The notes beneath the pieces are model-generated. The model was not told the DNA's origin and did not search any database. It was given only the letters and a program-made list of their open reading frames with translations. From Actinomycetes bacterium (GTDB lineage Bacteria > Actinomycetota > Acidimicrobiia > Acidimicrobiales > RAAP-2): a DNA stretch of 57,502 nt. This document shows positions 44,778 to 53,945 of this stretch, in pieces. Each line of letters starts with the position of its first letter. The first letter of the stretch is position 1. Made by a program: the position numbers and the translations under genes. The stretch lies in NCBI GenBank assembly GCA_021798955.1, contig JAJZBK010000018.1, forward strand, positions 1-57,502, given 5' to 3'.

Positions 44778-45455
44778 TCAGCCGAGGAGCGCGTCGACCT
44801 CGGCAGCGCTCAAGCGGCGGAAGCACCGCCGTCCGTTGCCCCGCTCGAGCACCGCGACCTCGAGCCCCTCGCCGGTGAGCGTCCGCTCCGGTCCGGCCAG
44901 GGCGGCCACGGCCGCCGTCAGCGCCTCGCCCAGCGTCCAGTCCGCACGCCAGGCATCCCCCATCCGCTCGCCGATCACCTCGGTCTCCCCGCCCAGGACG
45001 GCGAACCGGTCTTCGTCGGTGATGGTCCCCTCGTAGGCCACGTGGTAGAGCTGCGTCGGACGCAGCTCGTTGCCCAGCTCGGCCACGAGGATCTCGACCT
45101 CGAGGGGTTTCATCTCGTGCGTGAAGACTTGTCCCAGGTACTGGGCGTACAGGTTGGCGAGGGAGCGGGCGTCGACGTCTTCACGGCTGTAGGCGTACCC
45201 CTTGGTGTCGGCGTGGCGAACGCCTGAGACGCGCAGCTGGTCGAACTCGTTGTACTTGCCCACGCCGGCGAAGGCGATCCGGTCGTAGATCTCGCTGATC
45301 TTGTGGAGCGACCTCGACGGGTTGTCGGCCACGATGAGCACCCCGTCGTCGAAGGTCGTGGCGATCAGGGAGCGCCCCCGGGCGATGCCCTTCTGGGCGT
45401 ACTCGGCTCGGTCCTTCATGACCTGCTCGGGCGCCACGTAGTACGGCATCGTCAT
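44778..45455 (-). CDS. prcA: proteasome alpha subunit
   Basis: PrcA forms the outer rings and gate of the 20S proteasome. This 225-residue protein has the typical [21 protein letters not shown] (in part) gate and H0 helix, [20 protein letters not shown], and the [18 protein letters not shown] region. It is shorter than the mycobacterial subunit at the C-terminus. ATG 45455 overlaps the prcB stop as ATGA, so alpha and beta are made in matched amounts. Confidence 0.97.
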   Translation of the reverse strand: MTMPYYVAPEQVMKDRAEYAQKGIARGRSLIATTFDDGVLIVADNPSRSLHKISEIYDRIAFAGVGKYNEFDQLRVSGVRHADTKGYAYSREDVDARSLANLYAQYLGQVFTHEMKPLEVEILVAELGNELRPTQLYHVAYEGTITDEDRFAVLGGETEVIGERMGDAWRADWTLGEALTAAVAALAGPERTLTGEGLEVAVLERGNGRRCFRRLSAAEVDALLG

Positions 45456-46261
45456 GGCTGGTGGCCCTCCGCTCGGCGCCGGTCGATCAGTGCGGCGAAC
45501 CGTGCCGCCACTTCCTCCTCGGCGACCGCGGCGAACCCTGCCGCGGTCACGGTGGCCACCAGGGGATAGATCCCCCGGACCAGGTCGGGACCGCCGGTCG
45601 CCGAGTCCTCGTCGGCGGCTTCGTAGAGGGCTTCGATGGCCAGCTCGACCGCGTCGTCGCGGGCCATGGCGTCGCGGTAGCCGAGCTTGATGGTCGTCCG
45701 GGCGTCGCGCCCACCCGAGCCGGTGGCACTGTGCTCGGTCTCCTCGTAGTGCCCGCCGGTGACGTCGTAGGTGAAGATCCGACCGACGCCCCGACCGACG
45801 TCGTAGCCGGCGAACAACGGCACGACGGCAAGGCCCTGCATGGCCATGGGCAGGTGCTCGCGCACCATCTGGCCCAACTGGTTCGCCTTGCCCTCGAGGC
45901 TGAGGGCGACGCCCTCGACCTTCTCGTAGTGCTCGAGCTGGGTCTGGAACAGCCGCACCATCTCGACGGCGGGACCGGCCGCCCCGGCAATGGCCACGGC
46001 AGAGTGACGGTCGGCCGGGAAGACCTTCTCCATGGTCCGGTGGGCGATGGCGTGGCCCTCGGTGGCCCGCCGGTCTCCTGCCATGACGACGCCGTCGGCG
46101 AAGCGCAGCGCCACCACCGTCGTGCCGTGGCGCACGGCGAGGGTGCCGGCGGCCGCCTCCGGGACGACCGGAGCTTCACGCTGCTGCGGGCGCATCCGCC
46201 GGAGCAGGGAAGCGAAGTCCGGGCCCGGGTCGTCCAACGGTGCGAAGATCGGGAGCGTCAC
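45452..46261 (-). CDS. prcB: proteasome beta subunit (with propeptide)
   Basis: PrcB is the catalytic subunit. Autocleavage in [11 protein letters not shown] would expose Thr47 as the N-terminal nucleophile after a 46-residue propeptide. The mature part has [11 protein letters not shown] and [14 protein letters not shown] 46261 is 5 bases after the pup stop. Total length is 269 residues. Confidence 0.97.
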   Translation of the reverse strand: MTLPIFAPLDDPGPDFASLLRRMRPQQREAPVVPEAAAGTLAVRHGTTVVALRFADGVVMAGDRRATEGHAIAHRTMEKVFPADRHSAVAIAGAAGPAVEMVRLFQTQLEHYEKVEGVALSLEGKANQLGQMVREHLPMAMQGLAVVPLFAGYDVGRGVGRIFTYDVTGGHYEETEHSATGSGGRDARTTIKLGYRDAMARDDAVELAIEALYEAADEDSATGGPDLVRGIYPLVATVTAAGFAAVAEEEVAARFAALIDRRRAEGHQP

Positions 46262-46266
46262 GGCGG

Positions 46267-46461
46267 CTACTCGCCGCCCTTCTGGACATAGTTGCGCACG
46301 AACTCCTCGGCGTTGTCCTCAAGCACCTCGTCGATCTCGTCGAGGAGGTCGTCGAGCTCGGCCTTGAGCTTCTCGCCCTTGGCCGACGCAGCGGGCACGT
46401 CCTCCACTGCCTCCTCGGGGCGCTCGCTCGCCGTCTTCTTCTTCAGCTCTCGTTCGGCCAT
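46267..46461 (-). CDS. pup: prokaryotic ubiquitin-like protein Pup, Gly-Gly-Glu end
   Basis: This 64-residue protein is largely disordered and acidic, with the helical Mpa-binding stretch [20 protein letters not shown] and the C-terminus [11 protein letters not shown]. The last codon is GAG, so Pup is made with Glu and can be used by PafA directly; many actinobacteria encode Gln and need Dop to deamidate it. It lies between dop and prcB with gaps of 13 and 5 bases. Confidence 0.97.
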   Translation of the reverse strand: MAERELKKKTASERPEEAVEDVPAASAKGEKLKAELDDLLDEIDEVLEDNAEEFVRNYVQKGGE

Positions 46462-46474
46462 GGTCTGCTCTCCA

Positions 46475-47968
46475 CTAGCTGCTCAGTCGGTCCAGCAGGT
46501 CGGCTGGGCTCGTGCTCGCCTGCAACAGCTCGTCTACGTGCTCGGCGGTCCCCCGCAGAGGGTCCATCATAGGGACGCGCCGCAGCGGGTCGGTACCGAC
46601 GTCGAAGACGAGCGAGTCCCAGTTGGCGGTGACCACGGCGTCCGGCCAGCGCTGGAGGCACTGGCCCCGGAACCATGCCCGGGTCCGTCGCGGCGGCTCG
46701 GTCACGGCGCGTGCCACCTCGTCGGCGGTCACCAGCCGTTCGGTGTCCAGCCGGGCGAAGAGCGAGCGCGCCGGGCGGAGGTCGTGGTACTGGAGGTCGA
46801 GTGCCGCCAGGCGAGGGTCGTCCCAGCCGCAGCCGTGGCGGTCCCGGTAGGCCTCGATGAGCTGCAACTTGGCCACCCAGTCGAGCTGCCGGGCCAGCGA
46901 GGCGGGCTCGGTCTCGAGGGCATGGAGCACGTGCTCCCACCGCCGGAGCACCTCCTCCCCGACCGCCTCGTCCCCCATGCAGGCCAGGCCGCGCTCGTCC
47001 GCGTACTTGCGGGCCGCCCCGAAGAGCTCCCACTGCACGTCGAGCGCGGTGGCCGTCGTCCCATCAGCCAGGGCCAGCGGGTGACCGAGGGAGCGGTCGA
47101 GGGAGACCTCGTACATCGCCCGGACCGGGTCGGCGAGACCGAGCGGGCGACGCGCCAAGGCGTCGTCCTCGAGCATGGCCAGCACCAACGACGTGGTCCC
47201 CACCTTCAGGAAGGTGGCCACCTCGCAGAGGTTGGCGTCGCCGACGATCACGTGGAGCCGACGGTACCGCCGCGAGTCGGCGTGGGGCTCGTCGCGCGTG
47301 TTCACGATCGGACGTTTGAGCGTGGTCTCGAGGCCCACCGGCTCCTCGAAGAACTCGGCTCGCTGCGAGAGCTGGAACTCGACTGCGTGGCCGTCGAGAG
47401 TGGCCGTCTCGGCACCGACCTTGCCGCTGCCGGTGAAGATCTGGCGGGTCACGAAGTGGGGGGTGACGGCAGCCACCACGCGGTCGAAGGGAACGGACCG
47501 GTCGACCAGGTAGTTCTCGTGCGTCCCGTACGAGTTCCCCTTGCCGTCCGAGTTGTTCTTGTAGACCACCAGGGTGCGCCCGTCGGTGACGGTGGCGGCC
47601 GCCGCCTCCATCGACCGCACCAAGATCTCCTCGCCGGCACGGTCGTACCGGACGCACTCGAGCGCGTCGGCGCACTCCGGCGTCGAGAACTCGGGGTGCG
47701 CGTGGTCGACGTAGTACCGGGCGCCGTTGGTCAGAACAGCGTTGACCAGGTGGGTCTCGACCTGGGGGGGCAGTGCGTCAGGCCCCGGTGCTCCCCGGGC
47801 GTCGTTGCCCGGCGACTCGTCCTCGAAGTCCCACCCGGTGCGCTGACGGACCACCTCCTGCAGGTAGGCGTTGATCAGCACCGACGAGGCGGCGATCGGG
47901 TTGGGATCGCCACCCACGACGTGGATGCCGTACTCCGTCTCGATCCCGCAGACCTTGGGGATGGCCAC
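46475..47968 (-). CDS. dop: depupylase Dop
   Basis: Dop, a paralogue of PafA, cleaves Pup from substrates (and deamidates Pup-Gln in species that encode it). The 497-residue protein starts MAIPKVCGIETEYGIH, contains the Dop-specific loop (about 48-70, DFEDESPGNDARGAPG), YKNNSDGKGNSYG and [19 protein letters not shown]. Because Pup here already ends in Glu, the depupylase role is the relevant one. GTG 47968 lies six bases after a TAGGGT box, so dop probably heads a leaderless dop-pup-prcB-prcA transcript. Confidence 0.96.
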   Translation of the reverse strand: MAIPKVCGIETEYGIHVVGGDPNPIAASSVLINAYLQEVVRQRTGWDFEDESPGNDARGAPGPDALPPQVETHLVNAVLTNGARYYVDHAHPEFSTPECADALECVRYDRAGEEILVRSMEAAAATVTDGRTLVVYKNNSDGKGNSYGTHENYLVDRSVPFDRVVAAVTPHFVTRQIFTGSGKVGAETATLDGHAVEFQLSQRAEFFEEPVGLETTLKRPIVNTRDEPHADSRRYRRLHVIVGDANLCEVATFLKVGTTSLVLAMLEDDALARRPLGLADPVRAMYEVSLDRSLGHPLALADGTTATALDVQWELFGAARKYADERGLACMGDEAVGEEVLRRWEHVLHALETEPASLARQLDWVAKLQLIEAYRDRHGCGWDDPRLAALDLQYHDLRPARSLFARLDTERLVTADEVARAVTEPPRRTRAWFRGQCLQRWPDAVVTANWDSLVFDVGTDPLRRVPMMDPLRGTAEHVDELLQASTSPADLLDRLSS

Positions 47969-47974
47969 GGCTCG

Positions 47975-47980
47975 ACCCTA
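47975..47980 (-). promoter_or_regulatory. candidate -10 box for the dop-pup-prcBA operon
   Basis: TAGGGT on the minus strand ends six bases before GTG 47968, with no Shine-Dalgarno. No good -35 hexamer is seen. Confidence 0.5.
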
Positions 47981-47991
47981 TCCGAGCCAGA

Positions 47992-48007
47992 GCGGGCAAC
48001 AGCCCGC
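47992..48007. promoter_or_regulatory. hairpin between arc and dop
   Basis: GCGGGC-AACA-GCCCGC forms a perfect 6-bp stem with a 4-base loop, about 60 bases after the arc stop and 11 bases upstream of the TAGGGT box. It could attenuate read-through from arc or be an operator. Confidence 0.35.
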
Positions 48008-48069
48008 ATCGGCGGCGGCAGCCGGGGACCCGCGTCGCCAGCCGGCTTGCCGTGGTGCGGGCCAGCAGG

Positions 48070-49863
48070 TCAGAGGTACTGCCCGGTCCCCACCCGTTCG
48101 ATGGACCGACCGCCCTTCGTCTCGCGGTCCTCGCTGATGAGCGTCCGGATGTAGACGATCCGCTCGCCCTTCTTGCCCGAGATCTTCGCCCAGTCGTCCG
48201 GGTTGGTCGTGTTGGGCAAGTCCTCGTTCTCCTTGTACTCCTGGCGGATGGACTCGATCAGGTCTGCCGTGCGGATGCCGCGACCCTCGCCCCGAATGGC
48301 CCGCTTGATCGCCAGCTTCTTCGCCCGTCGGACGATGTTCTCGATCATCGCCCCCGAGGAGAAGTCGCGGAAGTAGAGGACCTCCTTGTCGCCGTTCTGG
48401 TAGGTGACCTCGAGGAAGCGGTTGTCGTCGTCGGTCCGGTACATCTCCTGCACCGTGGCCTCGATCATCGCCAGGGCCGCCTTGGCCGCGTCCCCGCCGC
48501 CCAGCGAACGCACCTCGTCGGCGTCGAGGGGAAGGTCCGCCGTCAGGTAGCGACCGAAGATCTGGGCGGCGGCCGCCTCGTCGGGCCGCTCGATCCGGAT
48601 CTTCACGTCCAGTCGGCCGGGGCGGAGGATGGCCGGGTCGATCAGGTCCTCGCGGTTGGACGCGCCGATGACGATCACGTCGCGAAGGGCCTCGACGCCG
48701 TCGATCTCCGCCAGGAGCTGCGGCACGATGGTCGACTCCATGTCCGAGCTGATGCCCGTTCCCCGGGTCCGGAACAGCGAGTCCATCTCGTCGAAGAACA
48801 CGATGACGGGCACGCCTTCCTCGGACTTCTCCCGGGCCCGCTGGAACACCAGCCTGATCTGGCGTTCGGTCTCGCCGACGTACTTGTTCAGCAGCTCGGG
48901 CCCCTTGATGTTCAAGAAGTAGCTGCGGGCGTTGGTGTTGCCGGTCACCTCGGCCACCTTCTTCGCCAACGAGTTGGCCACGGCCTTGGCGATCAGCGTC
49001 TTGCCGCACCCCGGCGGGCCGTAGAGCAGGATCCCCTTCGGCGCCGGCAGGCGGTGCTCGGCATAGAGGTCGCGGTGCAGGTAGGGGAGCTCGACGGCGT
49101 CGGTGATGGCTTCGATCTGGGCATCGAGTCCACCCACGTCGGCGTAGGTGACATCGGGGACCTCCTCGAGCACCAGCTCCTCGACCTCGGGACGAGGGAG
49201 CTTCTCGACCAGGAGACCGGTCCGCGGCTCCATGAGCACGGAGTCACCGGCCCGGAGGCGCTCCCCGACCAGGCAATCGGCCAGCTCGGCGACCCGTTCC
49301 TCGTCGGCGCGGCCGTAGACCAGGGCGCGCCGGCCGTCCTCGAGGAGCTCCTTGACCACGACGACCTCACCAGAGCGTTCACCGGGTCGGGCGAGCACCA
49401 CGTTGAGCGACTCGTTCAGGACCACCTCGTCGCCCCGCGACAGCTCCGACCGCTCGAGGTCGGGATGGAGGGAGACGCGCATCTTGCGCCCCCCTGAGAA
49501 CACGTCGACCGACCCGTCGTCGTTGGCACCGAGGTAGGTGCCGTACGCGGCGGGGGGCTGCGTCAGCTTCTCGACCTCCTCGCGCAGGTTGGCGATGTGC
49601 TCCTTGGCCGTCTGGAGCGTGAAGGTCAGCTTCTCGTTCTGGGAGACCGCTTGGGCAAGCTGGCCCTTCACTTCGAGGAGCCGCTCCTCGAGCGCCTGGA
49701 CCCGCCGCGGGCTGTCCTGCAGACGCCGCCGGAGCAGGGCGATCTCTGCCTCGGCCTCGTCCAATTGGACGCGGAGGCCTTCGGCGTCCTGGTCGTGCCC
49801 TCCGCCCAGCCCGGTCCGCCTCCGACCGTCTCCCCTGTCGCCGAAGTCAGTCGTCGCACTCAC
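48070..49863 (-). CDS. arc: proteasome-associated AAA+ ATPase ARC/Mpa
   Basis: This hexameric ATPase recognises Pup, unfolds the tagged protein and feeds it to the 20S core. The 597-residue protein has an N-terminal coiled coil (about 28-98), two OB folds (about 100-240), and an AAA+ domain with Walker [15 protein letters not shown], Walker [13 protein letters not shown] and an Arg finger region ILRPGRLD. The C-terminus GQYL carries the HbYX-like docking tail. GTG 49863 is the start, with 324 bases to the divergent ferredoxin. Confidence 0.97.
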   Translation of the reverse strand: MSATTDFGDRGDGRRRTGLGGGHDQDAEGLRVQLDEAEAEIALLRRRLQDSPRRVQALEERLLEVKGQLAQAVSQNEKLTFTLQTAKEHIANLREEVEKLTQPPAAYGTYLGANDDGSVDVFSGGRKMRVSLHPDLERSELSRGDEVVLNESLNVVLARPGERSGEVVVVKELLEDGRRALVYGRADEERVAELADCLVGERLRAGDSVLMEPRTGLLVEKLPRPEVEELVLEEVPDVTYADVGGLDAQIEAITDAVELPYLHRDLYAEHRLPAPKGILLYGPPGCGKTLIAKAVANSLAKKVAEVTGNTNARSYFLNIKGPELLNKYVGETERQIRLVFQRAREKSEEGVPVIVFFDEMDSLFRTRGTGISSDMESTIVPQLLAEIDGVEALRDVIVIGASNREDLIDPAILRPGRLDVKIRIERPDEAAAAQIFGRYLTADLPLDADEVRSLGGGDAAKAALAMIEATVQEMYRTDDDNRFLEVTYQNGDKEVLYFRDFSSGAMIENIVRRAKKLAIKRAIRGEGRGIRTADLIESIRQEYKENEDLPNTTNPDDWAKISGKKGERIVYIRTLISEDRETKGGRSIERVGTGQYL

Positions 49864-50187
49864 CCCTTCGCTCCGACGTCACGCGCACCACGCGGCACGC
49901 TCCGGCCCCGGTCGGGCGACCGCGGCCTCCTGGCGCGACCCTACTGCCCGCGCACCCGTTCCGGCGCCGACCCCGACCCCGCCGAGTGACCCCGACCCCG
50001 AGCACTGCTCGGCTCAGCTCCCCGCGCCTCGGGACAGAGGCTCGCCTCAGTCGCGGCTAGCATGCGTCGTGGGTGACCGGTCCGCCTGGGTCGGAGGCGC
50101 CTCCCACCGGTGCCGACCGCCCGTTGACGACGCACCCGGTCGCGCACGGTGGTGCCGGTCGGGCCGACTCTGGAGAGACGCGTACTG
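49864..50187. other. divergent intergenic region between arc and the ferredoxin gene
   Basis: These 324 bases should hold both promoters. I see no clear -35/-10 pair for arc, and for the ferredoxin only the GGAG before its ATG. Short direct copies of CCGACCCCG near 49970-49995 are the only notable structure. Confidence 0.5.
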
Positions 50188-50424
50188 ATGAAGGTCTGGA
50201 TCGACCAGGATCTCTGCACGGGTGACGGCCTCTGCGAGGAGATCGCCCCGGCCGTGTTCACCCTCCTCGACGACGGCCTGGCCTACGTCAAGGAAGGCGA
50301 CAGCGTGAAGAACGACCCCGGTGGGGCCGCCGGCATGGCGGCGGTGCCCGGGGAGCTCGAGGACGCAGTGGTCGAGGCCTCCGAGGAGTGCCCCGGCGAG
50401 TGCATCTTCATCGAGCGGGACTGA
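50188..50424 (+). CDS. small ferredoxin ([3Fe-4S]/[4Fe-4S] type)
   Basis: This 78-residue acidic protein has Cys10 and Cys16 (CTGDGLC) and Cys68 and Cys72 (CPGEC), close to the actinobacterial P450-partner ferredoxins. It would carry single electrons to an unknown partner. The fourth Cys position is offset from the classic pattern. GGAG precedes ATG 50188. It is divergent from arc; no P450 or reductase gene adjoins. Confidence 0.88.
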   Translation: MKVWIDQDLCTGDGLCEEIAPAVFTLLDDGLAYVKEGDSVKNDPGGAAGMAAVPGELEDAVVEASEECPGECIFIERD

Positions 50425-50505
50425 CCACCCGCCAGGCCCCACCCGCCAGGACCCACGGGTACCGACGACCACTCGGCCGAAGGCAGGACGACCTGTCTGT
50501 CGCCT

Positions 50506-51402
50506 TCAGGCCCTGTCGGCTTCCGGCCCTGTCGCCGGGTCGGACAGCCCGGGAAGTACCCCAGGCGCCCCAGAAGTCTCTGGCACCCCAGGCGAGCCGG
50601 ATGTTGCCGGGGCGGGCGCCAGCAGACGGGACGTGGTGATGAACCCGGTGTGGCCGACCATCCGGTGGTCGGGCCGCACCGAGCGAGCCTCGATGTGCCA
50701 GGTCCGGTGGAGGACCTCGACGGTCGTGGTCAGGCCGAAGGGGCCCTCGTCGAGCGCAGCCCTGAGCTGGGCCGTCTGGTTGATGGTGGGCAGGTAGGCG
50801 CACACGATGCCACCGAAGCGCAGCGCACCGGGCAGATGGGGCAGCACCCGCCACGGCTCGGGAAGGTCGAGGACGACCCGGTCGACCACCTCGTCGATAC
50901 CGGCGTAGACGTCACGTAGCTCCACCCGGTACGGGGCCCCCTCGCCAGCCATGGCCACCACGTTGGCCGTGGCTCGCGCCGCGAAGTCCTCGCGCAGCTC
51001 GTAGCCCACCACCGAGGCGCCGGCGCGCAGCAACGCCATGGACAGCGCTCCGGAGCCCACGCCAGCCTCGAGCACTCGGTCTCCGGGGGCGATGTCCGCC
51101 GACGACACCATGACGGCGAGGTCCTTCGGGTAGACGACCTGGGCCCCACGGGGCATCTTCAGCACGACATCGGCGAGCGTCGGTCGCACCACCAGGAAGC
51201 GACGACCGGTCGACCCGGTCACCGTCGTCCCCTCCATCTGGCCGATCAGGTCGTCGTGGTCGACGATGCCGGCGTGGGTGTGGAACCGCGTGCCGGCCCG
51301 CAACGTGACGAGATAGCGCCGGTCCTTGGCGTCGACGAGCAGGACCCGTTCGCCGTCAGCCAGGGACCCGTGCCCCCGGAGCGCCCCCGGTCCCGCCCTC
51401 AC
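50506..51402 (-). CDS. trmI: tRNA (adenine-58-N1)-methyltransferase TrmI
   Basis: TrmI makes m1A58 in the tRNA T-loop. The 298-residue protein has the N-terminal beta domain (FHTHAGIVDHDDLIGQMEG in part), the SAM-binding VLEAGVGSGALSMALLRAG and VLDLPEPW active-site loop. The C-terminal 30 residues are a Pro/Gly/Ser repeat. GTG 51402 overlaps the upstream stop as GTGA. trmI lies close to arc here, as in mycobacteria (Rv2118c near mpa). Confidence 0.93.
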   Translation of the reverse strand: MRAGPGALRGHGSLADGERVLLVDAKDRRYLVTLRAGTRFHTHAGIVDHDDLIGQMEGTTVTGSTGRRFLVVRPTLADVVLKMPRGAQVVYPKDLAVMVSSADIAPGDRVLEAGVGSGALSMALLRAGASVVGYELREDFAARATANVVAMAGEGAPYRVELRDVYAGIDEVVDRVVLDLPEPWRVLPHLPGALRFGGIVCAYLPTINQTAQLRAALDEGPFGLTTTVEVLHRTWHIEARSVRPDHRMVGHTGFITTSRLLAPAPATSGSPGVPETSGAPGVLPGLSDPATGPEADRA

Positions 51403-51620
51403 GAGGTGGAGCGCCGACGGCGTCCCCGTCCCTCGGGGGCCCGGACGGCGACGACGAGCTCGCTCCCTTGGCGGACGACCGCCCGGTACGTCGGAGACGA
51501 CGGGCGGCGCGCCCGGCCCAACAGCCACGCCGCCGTAGCGAGGACCAGCCAGAGAGGGTGGCCGCCTCGGCGCGCCCGCCGGAAGGCAGAGCGAGCCAGG
51601 CGGTTGGTCAGCCGACCCAC
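51399..51620 (-). CDS. small basic protein with one hydrophobic segment
   Basis: This 73-residue protein is highly basic with a hydrophobic stretch (about 22-36, HPLWLVLATAAWLLG) and an Arg-rich end. It lies between a small membrane protein (4-base gap) and trmI (GTGA overlap). No family recognised; the tight packing is the main evidence that it is real. Confidence 0.6.
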   Translation of the reverse strand: MGRLTNRLARSAFRRARRGGHPLWLVLATAAWLLGRARRPSSPTYRAVVRQGSELVVAVRAPEGRGRRRRSTS

Positions 51621-51624
51621 CCGG

Positions 51625-51846
51625 TCAGATCCGACGGATCTCGACGACGGCCGACCGCGACCGCCCCCGGCGTCGACCAGCCAGGTACGCCACGACGAGC
51701 GCCACCAGCGCGGCAGCCAGGCCGGCGGTCACCAAGCCCGATCGCGCCGAGGTCGCCTCGGCCTGCGCTTCGCCCTGCAGGCGTCGGAACCCGGCTTCGA
51801 GGTCGTCACGGGTGATGGGGCCCACGTCCGTCGCCGTCCGGTTCAC
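51625..51846 (-). CDS. small membrane protein, DUF3618-like
   Basis: This 73-residue protein has a helical polar N-terminus (ITRDDLEAGFRRLQGE) like DUF3618 proteins, then one membrane segment (about 36-54) and a basic end. GTG 51846 overlaps the upstream stop as GTGA. Proteins of this type often neighbour holin-like genes in actinobacteria, as here. Function unknown. Confidence 0.65.
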   Translation of the reverse strand: MNRTATDVGPITRDDLEAGFRRLQGEAQAEATSARSGLVTAGLAAALVALVVAYLAGRRRGRSRSAVVEIRRI

Positions 51847-52184
51847 CGTTCCTCCTTCTTGCCGTCTCCAGCGCCGGAGCGCCGCGCCGTGCCCCGGCCC
51901 ACCGCGGCGATCGCCGCCCCGGTAGCGACCAGCACCACCACTGCGCACAGCAGGTAGGGAGCCCACGACCAATTGCCGGCGAACGTCGTGCCGGTCTCTC
52001 CCTGCAGGAGCCGGAGCAGCCCCACGGCGGCGACCACCAGCCCGACCGCACCGAGGACCGAACCGGCGACGCCGAAGACCACGAACCGTCCGAGGCCCTT
52101 CAGCGGCTCGAGCGTCTCCTGCTTGGCGTACTCGACGACCAGAGAGAGGGCGTCCTGGCCGGCCGTGCGCGTCCGGTCGCCCAC
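51843..52184 (-). CDS. holin-like (YqjE/DUF1469-type) membrane protein
   Basis: This protein of about 113 residues has an amphipathic helix (YAKQETLEPLKGLGRF) followed by two membrane segments (about 31-54 and 66-92), the layout of actinobacterial proteins labelled phage holin family. Nothing else viral is near, so it is probably a housekeeping membrane protein. GTG 52184 is chosen because the TATAGT promoter box lies between it and the longer open frame start. Confidence 0.65.
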   Translation of the reverse strand: MGDRTRTAGQDALSLVVEYAKQETLEPLKGLGRFVVFGVAGSVLGAVGLVVAAVGLLRLLQGETGTTFAGNWSWAPYLLCAVVVLVATGAAIAAVGRGTARRSGAGDGKKEER

Positions 52185-52295
52185 CCGTCCTACCCGTCTC
52201 GACTGCGTCCGACCTGACAACAGGGCTCCGTTCGTTCGTCGCGGTGGTCGTCGCCGGGACCGTCGGGCCGACCCGTCCCGGCCCTGAACGGGTCG

Positions 52296-52301
52296 ACTAT
52301 A
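52296..52301 (-). promoter_or_regulatory. candidate -10 box for the holin-like/trmI operon
   Basis: TATAGT on the minus strand is the best sigma-70-like -10 in the region. It gives a leader of about 100 bases before GTG 52184. Confidence 0.45.
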
Positions 52302-52375
52302 GATCGTGCGCATCGTGGACCACCGCGAGACGACGGGCGCCGACCGCGAGGCCAGGCGCCACCGCACCGTTCGGT

Positions 52376-52804
52376 CTACCTCCTGCGGCGCTCGGTGAAC
52401 AGGTAGGTCGAGCTCGCCCTGGCCACCAGGCGACCGGCGTCGTCGACGATCTCGGCTTCGGCGAAGGCAACCCGCTGGCCACCGGTCACCACCCACGCCC
52501 GGCACTCGAGCACCGAACCGACGCGGGCGGGTGCGATGAAGGTGGTCTTCATCTCGACGTTGGAGGCAAGCACCCGCCGACCGGCCGCCCGGGCAAAGGT
52601 GATGGTGGCGGACCCCATCGCCGAGTCGGCCATGGCGCCGAGGAACCCGCCTTGGAGCACGCCGGCCGGGTTGGCGAAGCGTTCGTCTGCCCGCATCGTC
52701 CAGCGCGTCCGACCCGGCACGGCCTTGTCCACGCACCGCATCCCGAGGGTGAGCTCGCAGTTCGCTGGCACCTGCACCGGCGCGTCAGGACGTCCGTCCA
52801 CCAC
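52376..52804 (-). CDS. PaaI-family hotdog thioesterase
   Basis: This 142-residue hotdog protein probably hydrolyses acyl- or aryl-CoA thioesters. It has the family NPAGVLQGGFLGAMADSAMG (active-site helix; the usual HGG His is replaced by QGG) and NVEMKTTFIAPARVG. The His-to-Gln change at the first position may alter catalysis. GTG 52804 starts 41 bases from the divergent bicupin gene. Confidence 0.83.
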   Translation of the reverse strand: MVDGRPDAPVQVPANCELTLGMRCVDKAVPGRTRWTMRADERFANPAGVLQGGFLGAMADSAMGSATITFARAAGRRVLASNVEMKTTFIAPARVGSVLECRAWVVTGGQRVAFAEAEIVDDAGRLVARASSTYLFTERRRR

Positions 52805-52833
52805 CCCGTGAACCTACCGCGGACACCATGGTC

Positions 52834-52839
52834 GATACT
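52834..52839 (+). promoter_or_regulatory. candidate -10 box of the bicupin gene
   Basis: GATACT ends six bases before ATG 52846; the GGGAGG between is too close to the start to be a normal ribosome-binding site. Confidence 0.35.
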
Positions 52840-52845
52840 GGGAGG

Positions 52846-53880
52846 ATGACCTCTGCCGAGACCGGGCCCAATCGCTCCCCTGCTGGCGAGCCGTTCGTCC
52901 TCGTGGGCGAGCCCATCGAGGACTGGACCGGAGACGCCCGGTTCTTCGAGTACACCGAGGCCGTCGACCCGCTGCGCGGCGGGGCCATCACCGCGGTCAC
53001 CCCCGAGCTCTTCGGTCCCGAGCTCCACCAGGGTGGGCCGACCCGGATCGTCCCACTCGACTGCTCCGACGCGTTGGGCGTCCCCTACACGGCGACCAGC
53101 CCGGCGTTGTTGGCGTCCTACATCGTCGTCCGGCCTGGCGAGATGGTCGCCACCGCCCCCGACGGGACGAGCGAGCTCTACTACTGCCTGAGCGGCTCGG
53201 GCCATAGCGACTTCGAGACCGCTGCGAGCGGCGACGACCTCTCCTCCGGGACGATGCCGTGGCGCTCGGGCGACCTCTTCGTCCTCCCGGCACGTTGCAC
53301 CACGGTGCACTACGCCGATCCCGGCGATGCCGACGACGACCATGTCGCCGTCCTCTACCGGGTCACCGACGCCCCGCTCCTCCACTATCTCGGCGTGCGC
53401 CCCTGGGAGGCCCGGTTCCGGCCCACCCGCTTCGACGGCACGGCGACACGGGCCCGCCTGGCCGAGGTTGCCGCCCACCCCGACGCGGACGCCCGCAACC
53501 GCGTCAGCGTCCTGCTCGGCAATACCGCGACGCCGCAGACGCTCACGGTCACCCACACCCTGTGGGCCATGCTCGGAGTGCTCCCACCCGGACGCGTCCA
53601 GCGGCCCCACCGCCACCAGAGCGTGGCCCTCGACCTCGTCGTCGACTGCGAGCCCGGCTGCTACTCCCTGGTCGGCGAAGAGCTCGACCCCTCCGGCGCC
53701 ATCGTTGACCCCCGACGGGTGGACTGGCAGCCGGGGAGCGCCTTCGTCACCCCGCCGGGCGCCTGGCACAGCCACCACAACGAGTCGACGACGCCGGCCC
53801 ACCTCCTGCCCGTCCAGGACGCCGGGCTCCACACCTACCTGCGCTCCCTCGACATCCGCTTCGGGCCGTCGTCCACCTGA
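52846..53880 (+). CDS. bicupin protein, gentisate 1,2-dioxygenase-like
   Basis: This 344-residue protein has two cupin domains. The first (about 90-170) has YYCLSGSGHSDF; the second (about 240-325) has RPHRHQSVALDLV, a good His-rich metal site, and TPPGAWHSHHNE. The layout matches ring-cleaving bicupins such as gentisate dioxygenase, but the first cupin lacks the usual His set, so substrate and activity are uncertain. ATG 52846 is chosen over 52828 because a GATACT box lies between them. Confidence 0.75.
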   Translation: MTSAETGPNRSPAGEPFVLVGEPIEDWTGDARFFEYTEAVDPLRGGAITAVTPELFGPELHQGGPTRIVPLDCSDALGVPYTATSPALLASYIVVRPGEMVATAPDGTSELYYCLSGSGHSDFETAASGDDLSSGTMPWRSGDLFVLPARCTTVHYADPGDADDDHVAVLYRVTDAPLLHYLGVRPWEARFRPTRFDGTATRARLAEVAAHPDADARNRVSVLLGNTATPQTLTVTHTLWAMLGVLPPGRVQRPHRHQSVALDLVVDCEPGCYSLVGEELDPSGAIVDPRRVDWQPGSAFVTPPGAWHSHHNESTTPAHLLPVQDAGLHTYLRSLDIRFGPSST

Positions 53881-53932
53881 GCCCGCGCCGGAGCCGCCCT
53901 GCGGGGTACCGGCGCATCCGCAGGGCGCCCGG

Positions 53933-53938
53933 TAGGGT
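53933..53938 (+). promoter_or_regulatory. candidate -10 box for leaderless tkt
   Basis: TAGGGT ends seven bases before ATG 53946, the same hexamer as before dop, with no Shine-Dalgarno. Confidence 0.5.
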
Positions 53939-53945
53939 GGCCTCG

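Noticed and set aside
51843..52184. Prophage remnant suggested by the holin-like gene
   Set aside because: No integrase, capsid, tail or lysin gene is present; the flanks are core genes and the family is common outside phages.
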